The notes: generated from the letters alone by a model not told the origin. Shown: positions 48,327 through 56,918, counted from the first letter of the stretch. The stretch is 59,796 bases of DNA from Methylophilaceae bacterium (GCA_027488395.1 JAIYBT010000018.1:1-59796); one strand, 5' to 3'. A program made the numbers and translations.

Positions 48327-49513
48327 GCTGACACCTGCTCGGGTTTAGGAAAGCTCAACAACAAATCGCGGTAATACTCGTATTGCTGTTGGCGTAGGGC
48401 GATTTCACGCGGCAAGCCTTCGGTGAGTGAGTTGGTTAAGGCGTCGAATTTGTCGATGATGGCGACAATTCGGGTTTGTTCGGAGAGTAGTGGAATAGGA
48501 ATTCGGATCAACTTAATGTTTTTAATTGTAAGCTGCTGTAACGCACCGCCTTCACCAGAAATGCTACTTTGTACATGTGTGGCATTTAGTACATAGAACA
48601 AATACCTAGGCAAAATTATTTCTTGGTCAGCACGAAGCCATGCAAGTTGAGAGTTGAGATTTGAACCAGCGAAATGCTTTGGCACTTGCGCAATTTTTCC
48701 AATCTCTCCCCTATTTGCTATCAGTACATCGTATGCTTTTAAATGGCCCTTTCTTAACTCTTGGTGTTTTTCTGGCGTGATGAACTTCATATCCTGACCA
48801 GATATTGTGCCGTTAACCATATTTGTACCGCGAATGAACGGAACTCCTTGATCAACCATTTCATCACTTCTAGGATATTTTGATGAATGATTCCCGTCGC
48901 CGATTTCACAAACCTCCCCCAACGTCTTCCACTCCACTTCGCCTTCTTCAAAACTCAACAACTGGTCGCGGTAGTAGTTGTATTGTTTTTTTCTTGCTGT
49001 AAGCTCCGCTGTAAGCTCCGCTGTAAGCTCCGTTAAATTGTCCAAAATACGGACAATTTCGGCTTGGATTTCTAATGATTTTTGTGGGTTTTCTGGGCAG
49101 GGGATTGGGATTTTTAGTTTTTCAACCACTGTTTTTGATAGTCTTGGAATACTTGCCCGACGAACCTGAGCCGAAATCTGAGTCTGTTGCGTTAATAAAA
49201 AATGATATAAGAACTTACTTTTAATTTCATTTGGAGTTATGAAAAAATAAACATCGTCTGCCGCCCAAAAATCAACATCACTGTAACCAATTTCACCTGC
49301 CGCACCTGCACTGATAATAAAAGCAGTGTCTGATTTGACGTTGCTTTCGTGATAATAACCAAGGGGAGTCATGCAGTTTTGATAAACAGCATAATTGCCA
49401 GACTCTTCTAATTGGCTTTTTACAAGCCTTCTTCCGCGTTGAGTCTTCACTACTTCTCCCAACGCCTTCAACTCCACCTCAACCCCTTGCAACAACTCCA
49501 AAATATTACTCAT
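48323..49513 (-). CDS. hsdS: Type IC restriction-modification specificity subunit HsdS
   Basis: 396 aa from ATG 49513, which overlaps the stop of a 33-codon ORF (ATGA) and is followed by SNILELLQGVEVELKALGEV; ATG 49525 is an alternative. Two target-recognition domains (about 15-150 and 195-345) are each followed by a conserved helical region: the central one ends in TARKKQYNYYRDQLLSFEEG and the C-terminal one in REIALRQQQYEYYRDLLLSF. The central region contains LTEL-TAEL-TAEL-TARK, the repeat known from EcoR124I/EcoR124II, where the repeat number sets the spacing in the DNA target. It directs the HsdM methylase and HsdR nuclease. The exact target cannot be read from sequence. Confidence 0.93.
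   Translation of the reverse strand: MSNILELLQGVEVELKALGEVVKTQRGRRLVKSQLEESGNYAVYQNCMTPLGYYHESNVKSDTAFIISAGAAGEIGYSDVDFWAADDVYFFITPNEIKSKFLYHFLLTQQTQISAQVRRASIPRLSKTVVEKLKIPIPCPENPQKSLEIQAEIVRILDNLTELTAELTAELTARKKQYNYYRDQLLSFEEGEVEWKTLGEVCEIGDGNHSSKYPRSDEMVDQGVPFIRGTNMVNGTISGQDMKFITPEKHQELRKGHLKAYDVLIANRGEIGKIAQVPKHFAGSNLNSQLAWLRADQEIILPRYLFYVLNATHVQSSISGEGGALQQLTIKNIKLIRIPIPLLSEQTRIVAIIDKFDALTNSLTEGLPREIALRQQQYEYYRDLLLSFPKPEQVSA
48996..49031 (-). repeat. Three 12-bp tandem repeats (TAEL codons) in hsdS
   Basis: GCTGTAAGCTCC at 48996-49007, 49008-49019 and 49020-49031 on the plus strand, encoding (T)AEL repeats on the minus strand. In-frame (12 bases), so a gain or loss of one unit would lengthen or shorten the spacer helix by four residues. 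Confidence 0.95.
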
Positions 49514-49611
49514 CTGCGCCCCCACAGCAATTGTGCAAGTGCCACTTGCACAAATTCGGAATTAGGTCGCATCACTTCACCCCTTTCAAGCAGTTCCATG
49601 ATTGTGCTCAT
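49510..49611 (-). CDS. Candidate 33-codon ORF between rhuM and hsdS
   Basis: ATG 49611 overlaps the rhuM stop (ATGA), and its own stop TGA (49512-49510) overlaps the hsdS ATG (ATGA again), so the frame is tiled perfectly into the operon. The product starts [20 protein letters not shown] and ends in a hydrophobic helix with ALAQLLWGRR. The beginning resembles the HsdS start (SNILELLQGVEVE), so it may be a leftover of a duplicated hsdS start or a coupling peptide. The second half is encoded by the 23-bp palindrome at 49531-49553. No family was recognised. The overlaps are seen; translation is inferred. Confidence 0.5.
   Translation of the reverse strand: MSTIMELLERGEVMRPNSEFVQVALAQLLWGRR
49531..49553. 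repeat. 23-bp perfect palindrome just before hsdS
   Basis: TTGTGCAAGTG, one base, then CACTTGCACAA. In RNA it can form a 9-bp stem with a 5-base loop, ending 18 bases before the hsdS start; as DNA it looks like a dimeric repressor site. Confidence 0.9.
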
Positions 49612-50606
49612 TTTTTACGGCTCTCAGTTTTGGCTTTGTTTTCTAGAGCGTTGATGGTTTTTAGGTAGTCCTCTTCTACTTGCTCTAGTGTTTTGGCTTT
49701 GTATTTTTTATATTCCACTTTGGCTTTAGTTTCAGCCTGCGCGTGGGCGATGCTGCCTGCATTGGGGAGTAATTTTCGCCCTGTGCTTGAGAGTATCTTA
49801 TCTAGCTCACTAATGTAGTCAGCCATGCGCATCTCTCTTTCTTCAATGGCATTTAATTCTGCCAAATCAAAATAGGCCGATACTAGGTTATTGAGCACGC
49901 GTAACTCTAGCGCACTGAGGTAGTTTTTGGCAACCATGGCTTCGGCTTGCGTGGGTTGGTTACCTTTAAAATTGGTTAAGCCTGCAAAGGGTTTGTCGCT
50001 ATCCACGCGCAGATATATCACCTCTGAGGCAGTATTGCCGTGAGCAGCATAGTGCAGTTTGTTTTGTACGATTTTAAAAAAGGTGATGCTGTCTTCACTA
50101 TTTGGGTCGTAATCCGTTGCTGTTGCGTATAGTTCCAGCACTTGGCGGTACATGACTTTTTCACTGGAGCGAATGTCACGAATACGATCAAGTAGCTCTT
50201 TCCAGTAGCTACCCCCGCCGAGATTTTTTAAGCGGTCATCGTTTAGCGCAAACCCTTTTTCGAGATATTCTTTCAATACAGTGGAAGCGTATCGCCTAAA
50301 TTGCACACCCCGCACCGAACGTACACGATAGCCAACCGCCAATATCACATCAAGGTTATAGAGTGTAATGTTGCGTGTAACCTCTCGAGTGCCTTCGTTT
50401 TGAACTGTCAACTGTTGGTTGACAGTTGCTTTTTCATCTAACTCATTTTCAGCATAAATGGCCTGTATGTGCTTGCTGACATTTTGTTTTGTCGTTTGAA
50501 AAAGTTCGGCTATTTCTAATTGAGACAACCAAACCGTGCCATTTTCCAAACGCAAATCAATCTTGGTCGCGCCATCGTCGGTCGTATAGAAAATGACATC
50601 ACTCAT
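49608..50606 (-). CDS. rhuM: RhuM family protein embedded in the restriction operon
   Basis: 332 aa. N-terminal half: [20 protein letters not shown] (helix-turn-helix-like), [40 protein letters not shown] and [20 protein letters not shown] are the RhuM signature. C-terminal half: [40 protein letters not shown] and a Lys/Glu-rich coiled tail. The family is named from a Salmonella pathogenicity island gene and is often found between hsd genes; its biochemical role is not known. Translation is coupled to hsdM by an ATGA overlap at 50603-50606. Confidence 0.93.
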   Translation of the reverse strand: MSDVIFYTTDDGATKIDLRLENGTVWLSQLEIAELFQTTKQNVSKHIQAIYAENELDEKATVNQQLTVQNEGTREVTRNITLYNLDVILAVGYRVRSVRGVQFRRYASTVLKEYLEKGFALNDDRLKNLGGGSYWKELLDRIRDIRSSEKVMYRQVLELYATATDYDPNSEDSITFFKIVQNKLHYAAHGNTASEVIYLRVDSDKPFAGLTNFKGNQPTQAEAMVAKNYLSALELRVLNNLVSAYFDLAELNAIEEREMRMADYISELDKILSSTGRKLLPNAGSIAHAQAETKAKVEYKKYKAKTLEQVEEDYLKTINALENKAKTESRKK

Positions 50607-52144
50607 GCGTTAATCTCCGCCACAATCGCATCAATCTCAACACGCAACTGGTTAATTTTGGCAACTGTTGTTTCTATATCTGCATTAAGCTGAGCAATAT
50701 CAACAACTTCGCGGGTATCTTTGGCTTCAACGTAACTGCTGACTGATAGGTTGTATTCAGCTTTAACAATGTCATCGTAATCGACTGATTTGGCAAAGTG
50801 ATCAATGTCGGCCTTGCTTTCAAATACCTGCATCATTTCTTCAATATGGTCATCAGTCAGTAGGTTGTTATTGGTTTCTTTTTTAAACAAGCCACTGGCA
50901 TCGATAAACTGAGTTTTGGTGTCCGTTTTGTGTTTTGATAGGACAAGAATGGTCACGGCAATTGAGGTGCCATAAAACAAGTTGGGTGCGAGTGAAATAA
51001 TGGTTTCAACGTAGTTGTTATCCACCAGATATTTGCGGATTTTTTGCTCAGCACCGCCACGGTAAAAAATGCCTGGAAAGCACACAATCGCCGCACGGCC
51101 TTTGGGTGATAAATAACTGAGTGCATGCAGCACAAAGGCAAAATCTGCCTTGGATTTTGGCGCTAACACGCCTGCGGGGGCAAAGCGTTCATCGTTAATC
51201 AACGTAGGGTCGTCACTGCCTATCCAATTCACAGAATAAGGTGGATTAGAAACGATGGCATCAAACGGTTTGTCATCGCCAAACTGCGGGTTGATTAGAG
51301 TATTGCCCAGCGCAATATGAAACTTATCGTAATTGATGTTGTGCAAAAACATGTTCATACGCGCAAGGTTGTAGGTGGTGTGGTTGATCTCTTGACCAAA
51401 AAAACCTTCTTGTATTTTGTGCTCGTCAAAATGTCTTTTAGCTTGCAACAACAATGAACCAGACCCCGCCGCAGGGTCATAAATTTTATTGACTTTATCT
51501 TGATTGTGCATGGCTAACTGCGCAATAAATTTAGAGACATTTTGAGGGGTAAAAAACTCACCACCAGATTTACCTGCGTTAGCGGCGTAGTTGGAGATTA
51601 AGAACTCATAAGCATCACCAAACAGGTCAATTTTGCTATCTTCAAAACTGTCCATATTAAGACCAGCCACGCCTTTAAGCACGTAGGTTAAACGTTGGTT
51701 TTTCTCTGCCACGGTATTGCCCAAACGGTTGCTGGTGGTATCAAAGTCGGCAAATAAGCCTTTTATGTCTAATTCAGATGGGTAGCCATTGGCTGAACTC
51801 TCAATGGCTGAAAAAATGGCAGCTAAATCTGTATTCAGGTTTGCGTTCGTATTAGCGTTAGCGACAAGATTGACAAACAACTGGCTTGGGTAAATAAAGT
51901 AGCCTTTGGTTTTAACGGCATCGTCTTTTATTTCAGGGGTAATAACATTATCAGGCAGCGCGGCATAGTCTACGCTTTCATCACCACCCTCAATATAATC
52001 GGCAAAATTTTCACTGATAAAGCGATAAAACAAAGTTCCGAGCACATATTGCTTAAAATCCCAGCCATCGACTGAGCCGCGTACATCATTTGCGATTTGC
52101 CAGATTTGGCGTTGTAGTTCTGCGCGTTGTTGTGCACTGGTCAT
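50603..52144 (-). CDS. hsdM: Type IC adenine methyltransferase HsdM
   Basis: 513 aa from ATG 52144 ([20 protein letters not shown] follows, as in EcoR124I HsdM); ATG 52171 is in frame but has no ribosome site and a poor extension. N-terminal helical domain ([20 protein letters not shown]), SAM-binding motif [20 protein letters not shown] (about 220) and catalytic NPPY in [14 protein letters not shown] (about 295), which mark an N6-adenine methylase. With HsdS it methylates host DNA. First gene of the operon, 147 bases from tRNA-Leu. Confidence 0.96.
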   Translation of the reverse strand: MTSAQQRAELQRQIWQIANDVRGSVDGWDFKQYVLGTLFYRFISENFADYIEGGDESVDYAALPDNVITPEIKDDAVKTKGYFIYPSQLFVNLVANANTNANLNTDLAAIFSAIESSANGYPSELDIKGLFADFDTTSNRLGNTVAEKNQRLTYVLKGVAGLNMDSFEDSKIDLFGDAYEFLISNYAANAGKSGGEFFTPQNVSKFIAQLAMHNQDKVNKIYDPAAGSGSLLLQAKRHFDEHKIQEGFFGQEINHTTYNLARMNMFLHNINYDKFHIALGNTLINPQFGDDKPFDAIVSNPPYSVNWIGSDDPTLINDERFAPAGVLAPKSKADFAFVLHALSYLSPKGRAAIVCFPGIFYRGGAEQKIRKYLVDNNYVETIISLAPNLFYGTSIAVTILVLSKHKTDTKTQFIDASGLFKKETNNNLLTDDHIEEMMQVFESKADIDHFAKSVDYDDIVKAEYNLSVSSYVEAKDTREVVDIAQLNADIETTVAKINQLRVEIDAIVAEINA

Positions 52145-52225
52145 AGGATATTCTTTAAATTCCGTAAACATTAAATGTTTTGGTTGAGTTTGCTAGCGAT
52201 AATTTTAGATATTTTTGGGGCGCAA

Positions 52226-52259
52226 AAAAACCCGTCAATCGCAAGATTAACGGGTTTTT
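52226..52259 (-). terminator. Rho-independent terminator of the tRNA-Gly/tRNA-Leu unit
   Basis: On the minus strand AAAAACCCGT pairs with ACGGGTTTTT, continued after one mismatch by GATT/AATC around a 4-base loop; a T-run follows. It lies between tRNA-Leu and hsdM and would end the tRNA transcript before hsdM. Confidence 0.85.
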
Positions 52260-52290
52260 AAGAATTTGCTAGCGAACTAGACAATAAATG

Positions 52291-52377
52291 TGGTGCCCGG
52301 AGCCGGAATCGAACCGGCACAGCCGTTAAGCCGAGGGATTTTAAGTCCCTTGTGTCTACCAGTTTCACCATCCGGGC
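52291..52377 (-). tRNA. tRNA-Leu (anticodon TAA)
   Basis: 87 bases including an encoded CCA. Acceptor GCCCGGA pairs with TCCGGGC; anticodon loop CTTAAAA gives TAA; T-arm CCGGTTCGATTCCGG; a variable arm of class II length (TCGGCTTAACGGCTGTG region). It reads UUA/UUG codons. Confidence 0.95.
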
Positions 52378-52385
52378 GGTAGATT

Positions 52386-52461
52386 TGGAGCGGGAAACGA
52401 GTCTCGAACTCGCGACCTCAACCTTGGCAAGGTTGCGCTCTACCAACTGAGCTATTCCCGC
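52386..52461 (-). tRNA. tRNA-Gly (anticodon GCC), copy 1
   Basis: 76 bases with CCA encoded. Acceptor GCGGGAA pairs with TTCCCGC; D arm AGCTCAGTTGGTAGAGC; anticodon loop TTGCCAA; T arm GCGAGTTCGAGACTCGT. It stands 8 bases before tRNA-Leu, so both are on one transcript. Identical to copy 2. Confidence 0.97.
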
Positions 52462-52532
52462 AATTGTGTAAGTGTTGTACAGCGCACTTACTACTATTTG
52501 TCACCTTGCGGTCACAAATCAAAAGAGTCGGC

Positions 52533-52538
52533 ATTATA
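52533..52538 (-). promoter_or_regulatory. -10 element (TATAAT) upstream of tRNA-Gly copy 1
   Basis: Minus-strand TATAAT, followed by a GC-rich discriminator (GCCGAC) as usual for stable-RNA promoters; 71 bases upstream of tRNA-Gly. No good -35 hexamer was found at 16-18 bases. Confidence 0.55.
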
Positions 52539-52706
52539 CAAAAAGCACTGTCTGCTTGCTAGTTCTTTTTTGCCAGTTTTTAAAATAAACCACTTTTCAA
52601 CTTATCCTGAGACCTAATCTATAAGCAATACAGATTGTACTGAAGGGTAAGATCATGCTGGGTGGTGTGATTTAGCTTGAAACTACGACCATCAGCAAGA
52701 AAGTGG

Positions 52707-52780
52707 TGGAGGCGCGAGCCGGAGTCGAACCGGCCTAAACGGCTTTGCAGGCCGCGGCATAACCGCTTTGCTATCGCGCC
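52707..52780 (-). tRNA. tRNA-Cys (anticodon GCA)
   Basis: 74 bases with CCA encoded. Acceptor GGCGCGA pairs with TCGCGCC; anticodon stem GCGGC/GCCGT with loop CTGCAAA; T arm GCCGGTTCGACTCCGGC. It lies 245 bases upstream of the tRNA-Gly/tRNA-Leu pair. Confidence 0.96.
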
Positions 52781-52813
52781 ATCTTCAACAACCAGTTATG
52801 GCTGCAGATTAAA

Positions 52814-52836
52814 AAGGGAAAGCAATGCTTTCCCTT
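52814..52836 (-). terminator. Terminator hairpin between tRNA-Gly copy 2 and tRNA-Cys
   Basis: AAGGGAAAGC, 3-base loop, GCTTTCCCTT, followed on the minus strand by TTT. A 10-bp stem with a short T-run just after tRNA-Gly copy 2. Confidence 0.75.
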
Positions 52837-52845
52837 AAAAATGTT

Positions 52846-52921
52846 TGGAGCGGGAAACGAGTCTCGAACTCGCGACCTCAACCTTGGCAAGGTTGCGCTC
52901 TACCAACTGAGCTATTCCCGC
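52846..52921 (-). tRNA. tRNA-Gly (anticodon GCC), copy 2
   Basis: 76 bases, base-for-base identical to copy 1 (52386-52461), but with its own promoter and terminator. Flanking sequence is different. Confidence 0.97.
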
Positions 52922-52956
52922 ACTTTTCTTCACACGTGTTTCGTAAAGAAGCACGC

Positions 52957-52984
52957 ATTTTAATGATTTTTGACAGGGTGTCAA
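52957..52984 (-). promoter_or_regulatory. Sigma-70 promoter of tRNA-Gly copy 2
   Basis: TTGACA (52984-52979), 16-base spacer, TAAAAT (52962-52957), then a GC-rich discriminator. Transcription would begin about 30 bases before the tRNA. Confidence 0.75.
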
Positions 52985-53028
52985 GGTGAGAATGCGCTTA
53001 TGCAAGCAAGGCGCGCGCAATTGATTTG

Positions 53029-53610
53029 TTAGATGGTTTCACGAATGGTTGGCCATGCTGCGCGTAAGTAATACCCCATCGAAATCAAGGTTAAGAGTGC
53101 GGCAAGCACAATCAACCATTCGCCTATCCATTGGATATTGATCCCCCATAGCGGATCAAACCACAGCAGTAAGATAATGGCGATCATTTGCGCGACGGTT
53201 TTGATTTTTCCAACCATGGCCACGGCCATGTTTGCACTTTTACCTAGGATGGCCATCCATTCTCGTAAGGCGCTGATGGCAATTTCACGGCCAATAATAA
53301 TCAAGGCTACCACGGCACCGATTCGGTTGAGTTCTACCAATAAGATGAGGGCCGCTGCCACCATCAGTTTATCCGCAACGGGATCTAGAAAAGCACCAAA
53401 TTTAGACATTTGTTGATATTTACGCGCCCAATAGCCATCCAACCAATCGGTGAGTGCGGCCAAGATAAACACCGTGGAAGCAGTCAGGTTCACCCAATGC
53501 GCGGGTAGGCCTTCGGATGTCACAGCATTGGCGGGTAAATAAAAGATACCAACAAACACTGGAATCATCGCAATGCGCATTAAGGTGAGTACATTGGGAA
53601 TCGTCCACAT
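53029..53610 (-). CDS. pgsA: CDP-diacylglycerol-glycerol-3-phosphate 3-phosphatidyltransferase
   Basis: 193 aa membrane enzyme making phosphatidylglycerophosphate, the precursor of phosphatidylglycerol and cardiolipin. The CDP-alcohol phosphotransferase motif is complete: DG-x2-AR-x8-G-x3-D-x3-D in DWLDGYWARKYQQMSKFGAF followed by LDPVADK. There are four to five hydrophobic segments, beginning with IPNVLTLMRIAMIPVFVGIF. It follows uvrC by 73 bases on the same strand, a common proteobacterial pairing. Confidence 0.97.
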   Translation of the reverse strand: MWTIPNVLTLMRIAMIPVFVGIFYLPANAVTSEGLPAHWVNLTASTVFILAALTDWLDGYWARKYQQMSKFGAFLDPVADKLMVAAALILLVELNRIGAVVALIIIGREIAISALREWMAILGKSANMAVAMVGKIKTVAQMIAIILLLWFDPLWGINIQWIGEWLIVLAALLTLISMGYYLRAAWPTIRETI

Positions 53611-53683
53611 AGTTTTATTTTCTTAGATTGAGATACGCGCTGTGCGTGGATATGAGGTTGCCCCCCGCGCATGAGGCTTTTGG

Positions 53684-55483
53684 TTAATGGAGACGATCAT
53701 AAATCGTCTGCGCCAGTGCAAGACTGATGCCTTCAACTTGTGCGATTTCATCTATGCTAGCACTTTTTATCCCATCTAGGCCACCAAAGCGGGTCAGCAA
53801 GGCTTTACGCCGTTTAGCGCCAACGCCGTCAATATCCTCCAAACTGGAGGTAATGCGCGCTTTTGCACGTTTTGCACGGTGGCCAGTGATGGCAAACCGA
53901 TGCGCTTCATCGCGGATTTGTTGCAATAAATGCAAGCCGATATTGTCAGTGGGCAAGTTAAGCATTTCGCCTGTGTCGGAAAAAATCATGGTTTCTAGCC
54001 CCGGTTTGCGCTCTTCACCTTTGGCGATGCCTACCAATAAAATATCGTCGAGCCCGACTTCTTGCATGACTTCAATCGCCACACCCAGCTGGCCTTTGCC
54101 ACCATCAATAAACACTAAATCTGGCCTAACGCCCTCACCTGCTGCAACTTTTTTATAGCGACGAGTCAGCACATCGCGCATGGCCGCGTAATCGTCGCCT
54201 GGCGTAATGCCAGTGATGTTATAGCGTCGGTATTCACTATTTTGCATATCGCCGTGATCAAACACTACGCAACTACCCACCGTAGCTTCACCCATGGTGT
54301 GACTAATATCAAAACACTCAATCCGCTCGACCGATTCTTGCAGATGAAGCGCTTCACGCAAAGCCAACAAACGCGCATGCTGATTTGCACTGGTGGCCAT
54401 CCGTTGTTGCAATGCGAGTTCTGCATTGGTTTGCGCCATCTTGAGCCATACTTTTTTATCGCCAATGGCATTGATCAGCACGCGGATTTTGCGCTCAGCT
54501 TGTTCACTGAGCACCGTTTCGATGGATTCGGTATCAATGTCTGCGCCACATACCAATAATGGGGGCGTATTTTGCGCAACATAATGCTGCGCAATAAAGG
54601 CTTCTAGCGTTTCAATACTGTCTGCATCTTGGCTGTTTTTTGGGAAAAAACTCTTATCACCCAAATGACGTCCACCCCGTATCATCACTAAATTAATGCA
54701 GTGCTGCCCTTGGATAAAGGCACAGGCAATCACATCGGCATCACTCACACTAAAGTCACTGACAAATTGCTTGGCTTGCACTTGGCGCAAAGCTTGCATA
54801 CGGTCTCGCATCACCGCCGCCAACTCGTATTCCATCGCTTCAGCTGCCGCATTCATGCTGTCACCAATGGCGTCAATCACCTCATTGGTTTTACCGAGCA
54901 AAAACATGGCAGCATGTTTAACATCATGCGCATACGCTTCTTGACTGATCAACTCGACACAGGGCGCGGTACAGCGGGCAATTTGATATTGCAAACAAGG
55001 CCGAGAGCGATTGGCAAACACCGTGTTTTCACACGTCCTCAACTTAAATACTTTTTGAAGTAACTGTATGCTCTCGCGCACTGCGGGCGAGTTAGGAAAC
55101 GGGCCAAAATATTGCGCCCCTTTGCGTTGCGTGCCGCGATGAAAAGCCAAACGAGGATAAGCATCTGCCGTTAACGCAATATAAGGATACGACTTATCAT
55201 CACGAAACAATACGTTGTAGCGTGGCATCATGCTCTTGATGAGATTGTTCTCAAGCAGCAATGCCTCAGCCTCAGAGCGCGTCACTGTGGTTTCAATGCC
55301 AACGATTTGCGACACCATCATCTTGGTACGCGGACTCGGAAGATTTTTATTGAAGTAACTGGAAACGCGTTTTTTTAAATCTTTGGCTTTACCGACATAA
55401 ATCACCGTATTTTCCGCATTGAGCATGCGATAGACACCGGGGAGATTAGGTAGATTTTTAAGGATAGGCTTGGGGTCAAACAT
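53684..55483 (-). CDS. uvrC: UvrABC excinuclease subunit C
   Basis: 599 aa. N-terminal GIY-YIG nuclease (about 12-90; NLPGVYRMLNAENTVIYVGK, then AKDLKKRVSSYF), Cys-containing segment (LRTCENTVFANRSRPCLQYQ), UVR domain (about 200-235), RNase H-like nuclease domain (IECFDISHTMGEATVGSCVV, then PDLVFIDGGKGQLGVAIEVM) and two helix-hairpin-helix motifs at the end (LEDIDGVGAKRRKALLTRFG). It makes both cuts in nucleotide excision repair. Confidence 0.98.
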   Translation of the reverse strand: MFDPKPILKNLPNLPGVYRMLNAENTVIYVGKAKDLKKRVSSYFNKNLPSPRTKMMVSQIVGIETTVTRSEAEALLLENNLIKSMMPRYNVLFRDDKSYPYIALTADAYPRLAFHRGTQRKGAQYFGPFPNSPAVRESIQLLQKVFKLRTCENTVFANRSRPCLQYQIARCTAPCVELISQEAYAHDVKHAAMFLLGKTNEVIDAIGDSMNAAAEAMEYELAAVMRDRMQALRQVQAKQFVSDFSVSDADVIACAFIQGQHCINLVMIRGGRHLGDKSFFPKNSQDADSIETLEAFIAQHYVAQNTPPLLVCGADIDTESIETVLSEQAERKIRVLINAIGDKKVWLKMAQTNAELALQQRMATSANQHARLLALREALHLQESVERIECFDISHTMGEATVGSCVVFDHGDMQNSEYRRYNITGITPGDDYAAMRDVLTRRYKKVAAGEGVRPDLVFIDGGKGQLGVAIEVMQEVGLDDILLVGIAKGEERKPGLETMIFSDTGEMLNLPTDNIGLHLLQQIRDEAHRFAITGHRAKRAKARITSSLEDIDGVGAKRRKALLTRFGGLDGIKSASIDEIAQVEGISLALAQTIYDRLH

Positions 55484-55504
55484 GGGCGTATTTTAGCATT
55501 AGAT

Positions 55505-55529
55505 GCCAGCGCCTTTACGTGGCACTGGC
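55505..55529 (-). terminator. Stem-loop between the tautomerase gene and uvrC
   Basis: GCCAGTGCC, 7-base loop, GGCGCTGGC on the minus strand (one G-T pair). No T-run, so it may be a weak terminator or part of the uvrC leader. Confidence 0.4.
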
Positions 55530-55598
55530 GTGCTAATTAGAAAACAGACGCTGGTAGTAAAAAGACGTGGGTTAAAAACAAACGACTGCAGCAGATAC

Positions 55599-55778
55599 CT
55601 ACCCTAACAACTCCCCACCAATCGCCCAATCTTCATGGGGGATTTCTTCAAATACCACATAGGTGTAATTGGCGGGTTTGTGTGCGTGCTTGACCAATGT
55701 TTCGGTAATTTCTTTGGCGATGGCGGCTTTTTGCTCTTTGCTAACCGTACCTGCGAGTTTGATATTGACGTATGGCAT
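55599..55778 (-). CDS. Small 4-oxalocrotonate tautomerase family protein
   Basis: 59 aa. It starts MPYVNIKLAGTVSKEQKAAI, giving the catalytic Pro1 after removal of Met, and ends with DWAIGGELLG, near the conserved WGIGGE-like C-terminus of the family. AAGGAG lies about 8 bases before the ATG. Members catalyse keto-enol tautomerisation in aromatic degradation, but genes this general cannot be tied to a substrate, and no degradation pathway is nearby. It is between uvrC and the CDF transporter, same strand. Confidence 0.9.
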   Translation of the reverse strand: MPYVNIKLAGTVSKEQKAAIAKEITETLVKHAHKPANYTYVVFEEIPHEDWAIGGELLG

Positions 55779-55837
55779 GGGATGGCGCTCCTTAAATAGA
55801 ATGATGGGGGTTGCGTGTGTGATTGTGAATAGGTTGA

Positions 55838-56524
55838 TCAGTGATGGTCATGCGCATGTGCATGTCCTGCAAACCCGCGCTGAATATCGCGTAACAAGTT
55901 AGCTGTGACGACCAATAAGAGTAATGAAATCAATATCGATAATATCGGGTCTATCGCCATCCAGCCGGTCAAATAAATCACCACCCCCGCGATCACTGCC
56001 ACCACCGAGCCTAATAAATCGCCAATGACGTGTAAAAATGCAGCGCGATGATTCAGGTTATCCTCTGCGCCATGATGGTGATGTTGGTGCATTTTTTTAG
56101 CCACCACCACATTCACCCCCAGCCCCACCAGCGCAACCATCGTCACCACACCGCCATACACCGCCTGCGGGGCTGACAGCCTTGTGATGGCTTCCCAAAT
56201 AATCCACGCGGTCACTACCAGCATCAAAACAGCATTAAATAATGACACCCATAATTCCATCCGTTTGCCTTGCTGGCCATGACGGGCTTGGTGCGCTGCC
56301 CACATCGCCAGTGCAATCGCCAACACATCCGAGAGCATGTGCCAAGCATCGCTTAGCAAGGCCAGTGAGTGGGTATACATGCCACCAGCAAATTCAACCA
56401 CGGTAAATACACTGATCCAAATCAAGGGCACTAAGAATGGATTTTTTTCTGGATCAGCATGCTGTGTGGCGTGTCCTTGGCAACAAGGGGGCAGTTGGTT
56501 AGAGTTTGGCGGGGGATGATTCAT
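55838..56524 (-). CDS. Cation diffusion facilitator (CDF) metal exporter
   Basis: 228 aa with six membrane helices and the two zinc-site pairs of CDF proteins: HMLSD in helix 2 (LALLSDAWHMLSDVLAIALA) and HVIGD in helix 5 (AAFLHVIGDLLGSVVAVIA). A His-rich loop (HQHHHHGAEDNLNH) lies between helices 4 and 5, and the C-terminus is His-rich (GHAHAHDHH). The usual cytoplasmic C-terminal domain (~80 residues) is absent, placing it with short CDFs. The N-terminus has CC and HATQH, possible metal ligands. It would export Zn, Co or related divalent metal from the cytoplasm; the exact ion is not determined. Confidence 0.93.
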   Translation of the reverse strand: MNHPPPNSNQLPPCCQGHATQHADPEKNPFLVPLIWISVFTVVEFAGGMYTHSLALLSDAWHMLSDVLAIALAMWAAHQARHGQQGKRMELWVSLFNAVLMLVVTAWIIWEAITRLSAPQAVYGGVVTMVALVGLGVNVVVAKKMHQHHHHGAEDNLNHRAAFLHVIGDLLGSVVAVIAGVVIYLTGWMAIDPILSILISLLLLVVTANLLRDIQRGFAGHAHAHDHH

Positions 56525-56565
56525 ATGAAATTCGATAACCCTAAACGATAAAAAGTGCGGATTGA

Positions 56566-56865
56566 TTATGGTCCACTTGGCGCAGTTTGTAATTGACGCT
56601 GAATTCGCAACAGGCCTTCGCTACGTTCGTTTGCATCTAAAAAGCCATCTTGATTGCTATCGAGCAATGTAAATTGCTGCTCAATTAACAAAAGCTGTAT
56701 GGCTTTAAATTCGTCTAAACTCATGCGCGAGGCAGATTCGTTGGCAGGATAGATGGCCTCTACACTTTCTGTCGCGTTAGCCAAAGCGGGTGCAGCTAAA
56801 AAAAACAGCGCACTTAAAATGCCGCACCAACAACGTGGATGCCTAAGCATGTTTTGTATCACCAT
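56566..56865 (-). CDS. Secreted EF-hand protein
   Basis: 99 aa from ATG 56865 (GAGGT upstream). Signal peptide (CWCGILSALFFLAAPALANA), then a mature part of about 70 residues with one canonical calcium-binding EF-hand loop, DSNQDGFLDANE, and a less clear helix before it (SRMSLDEFKAIQLLLIEQQF). Small periplasmic EF-hand proteins are common in proteobacteria; their function is unknown. It lies between the CDF gene and rlmJ, divergent from rlmJ. Confidence 0.8.
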   Translation of the reverse strand: MVIQNMLRHPRCWCGILSALFFLAAPALANATESVEAIYPANESASRMSLDEFKAIQLLLIEQQFTLLDSNQDGFLDANERSEGLLRIQRQLQTAPSGP

Positions 56866-56881
56866 GTTTACCTCATATCTA

Positions 56882-56905
56882 ACCATGATATCTGACCATG
56901 ATATC
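56882..56905. repeat. Direct repeat ACCATGATATC in the divergent rlmJ/EF-hand intergenic region
   Basis: ACCATGATATC occurs at 56882-56892 and 56895-56905, starting 13 bases apart. It lies between the two divergent genes and just upstream of the rlmJ -10 box. Confidence 0.8.
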
Positions 56906-56918
56906 CAACGATGTATCT

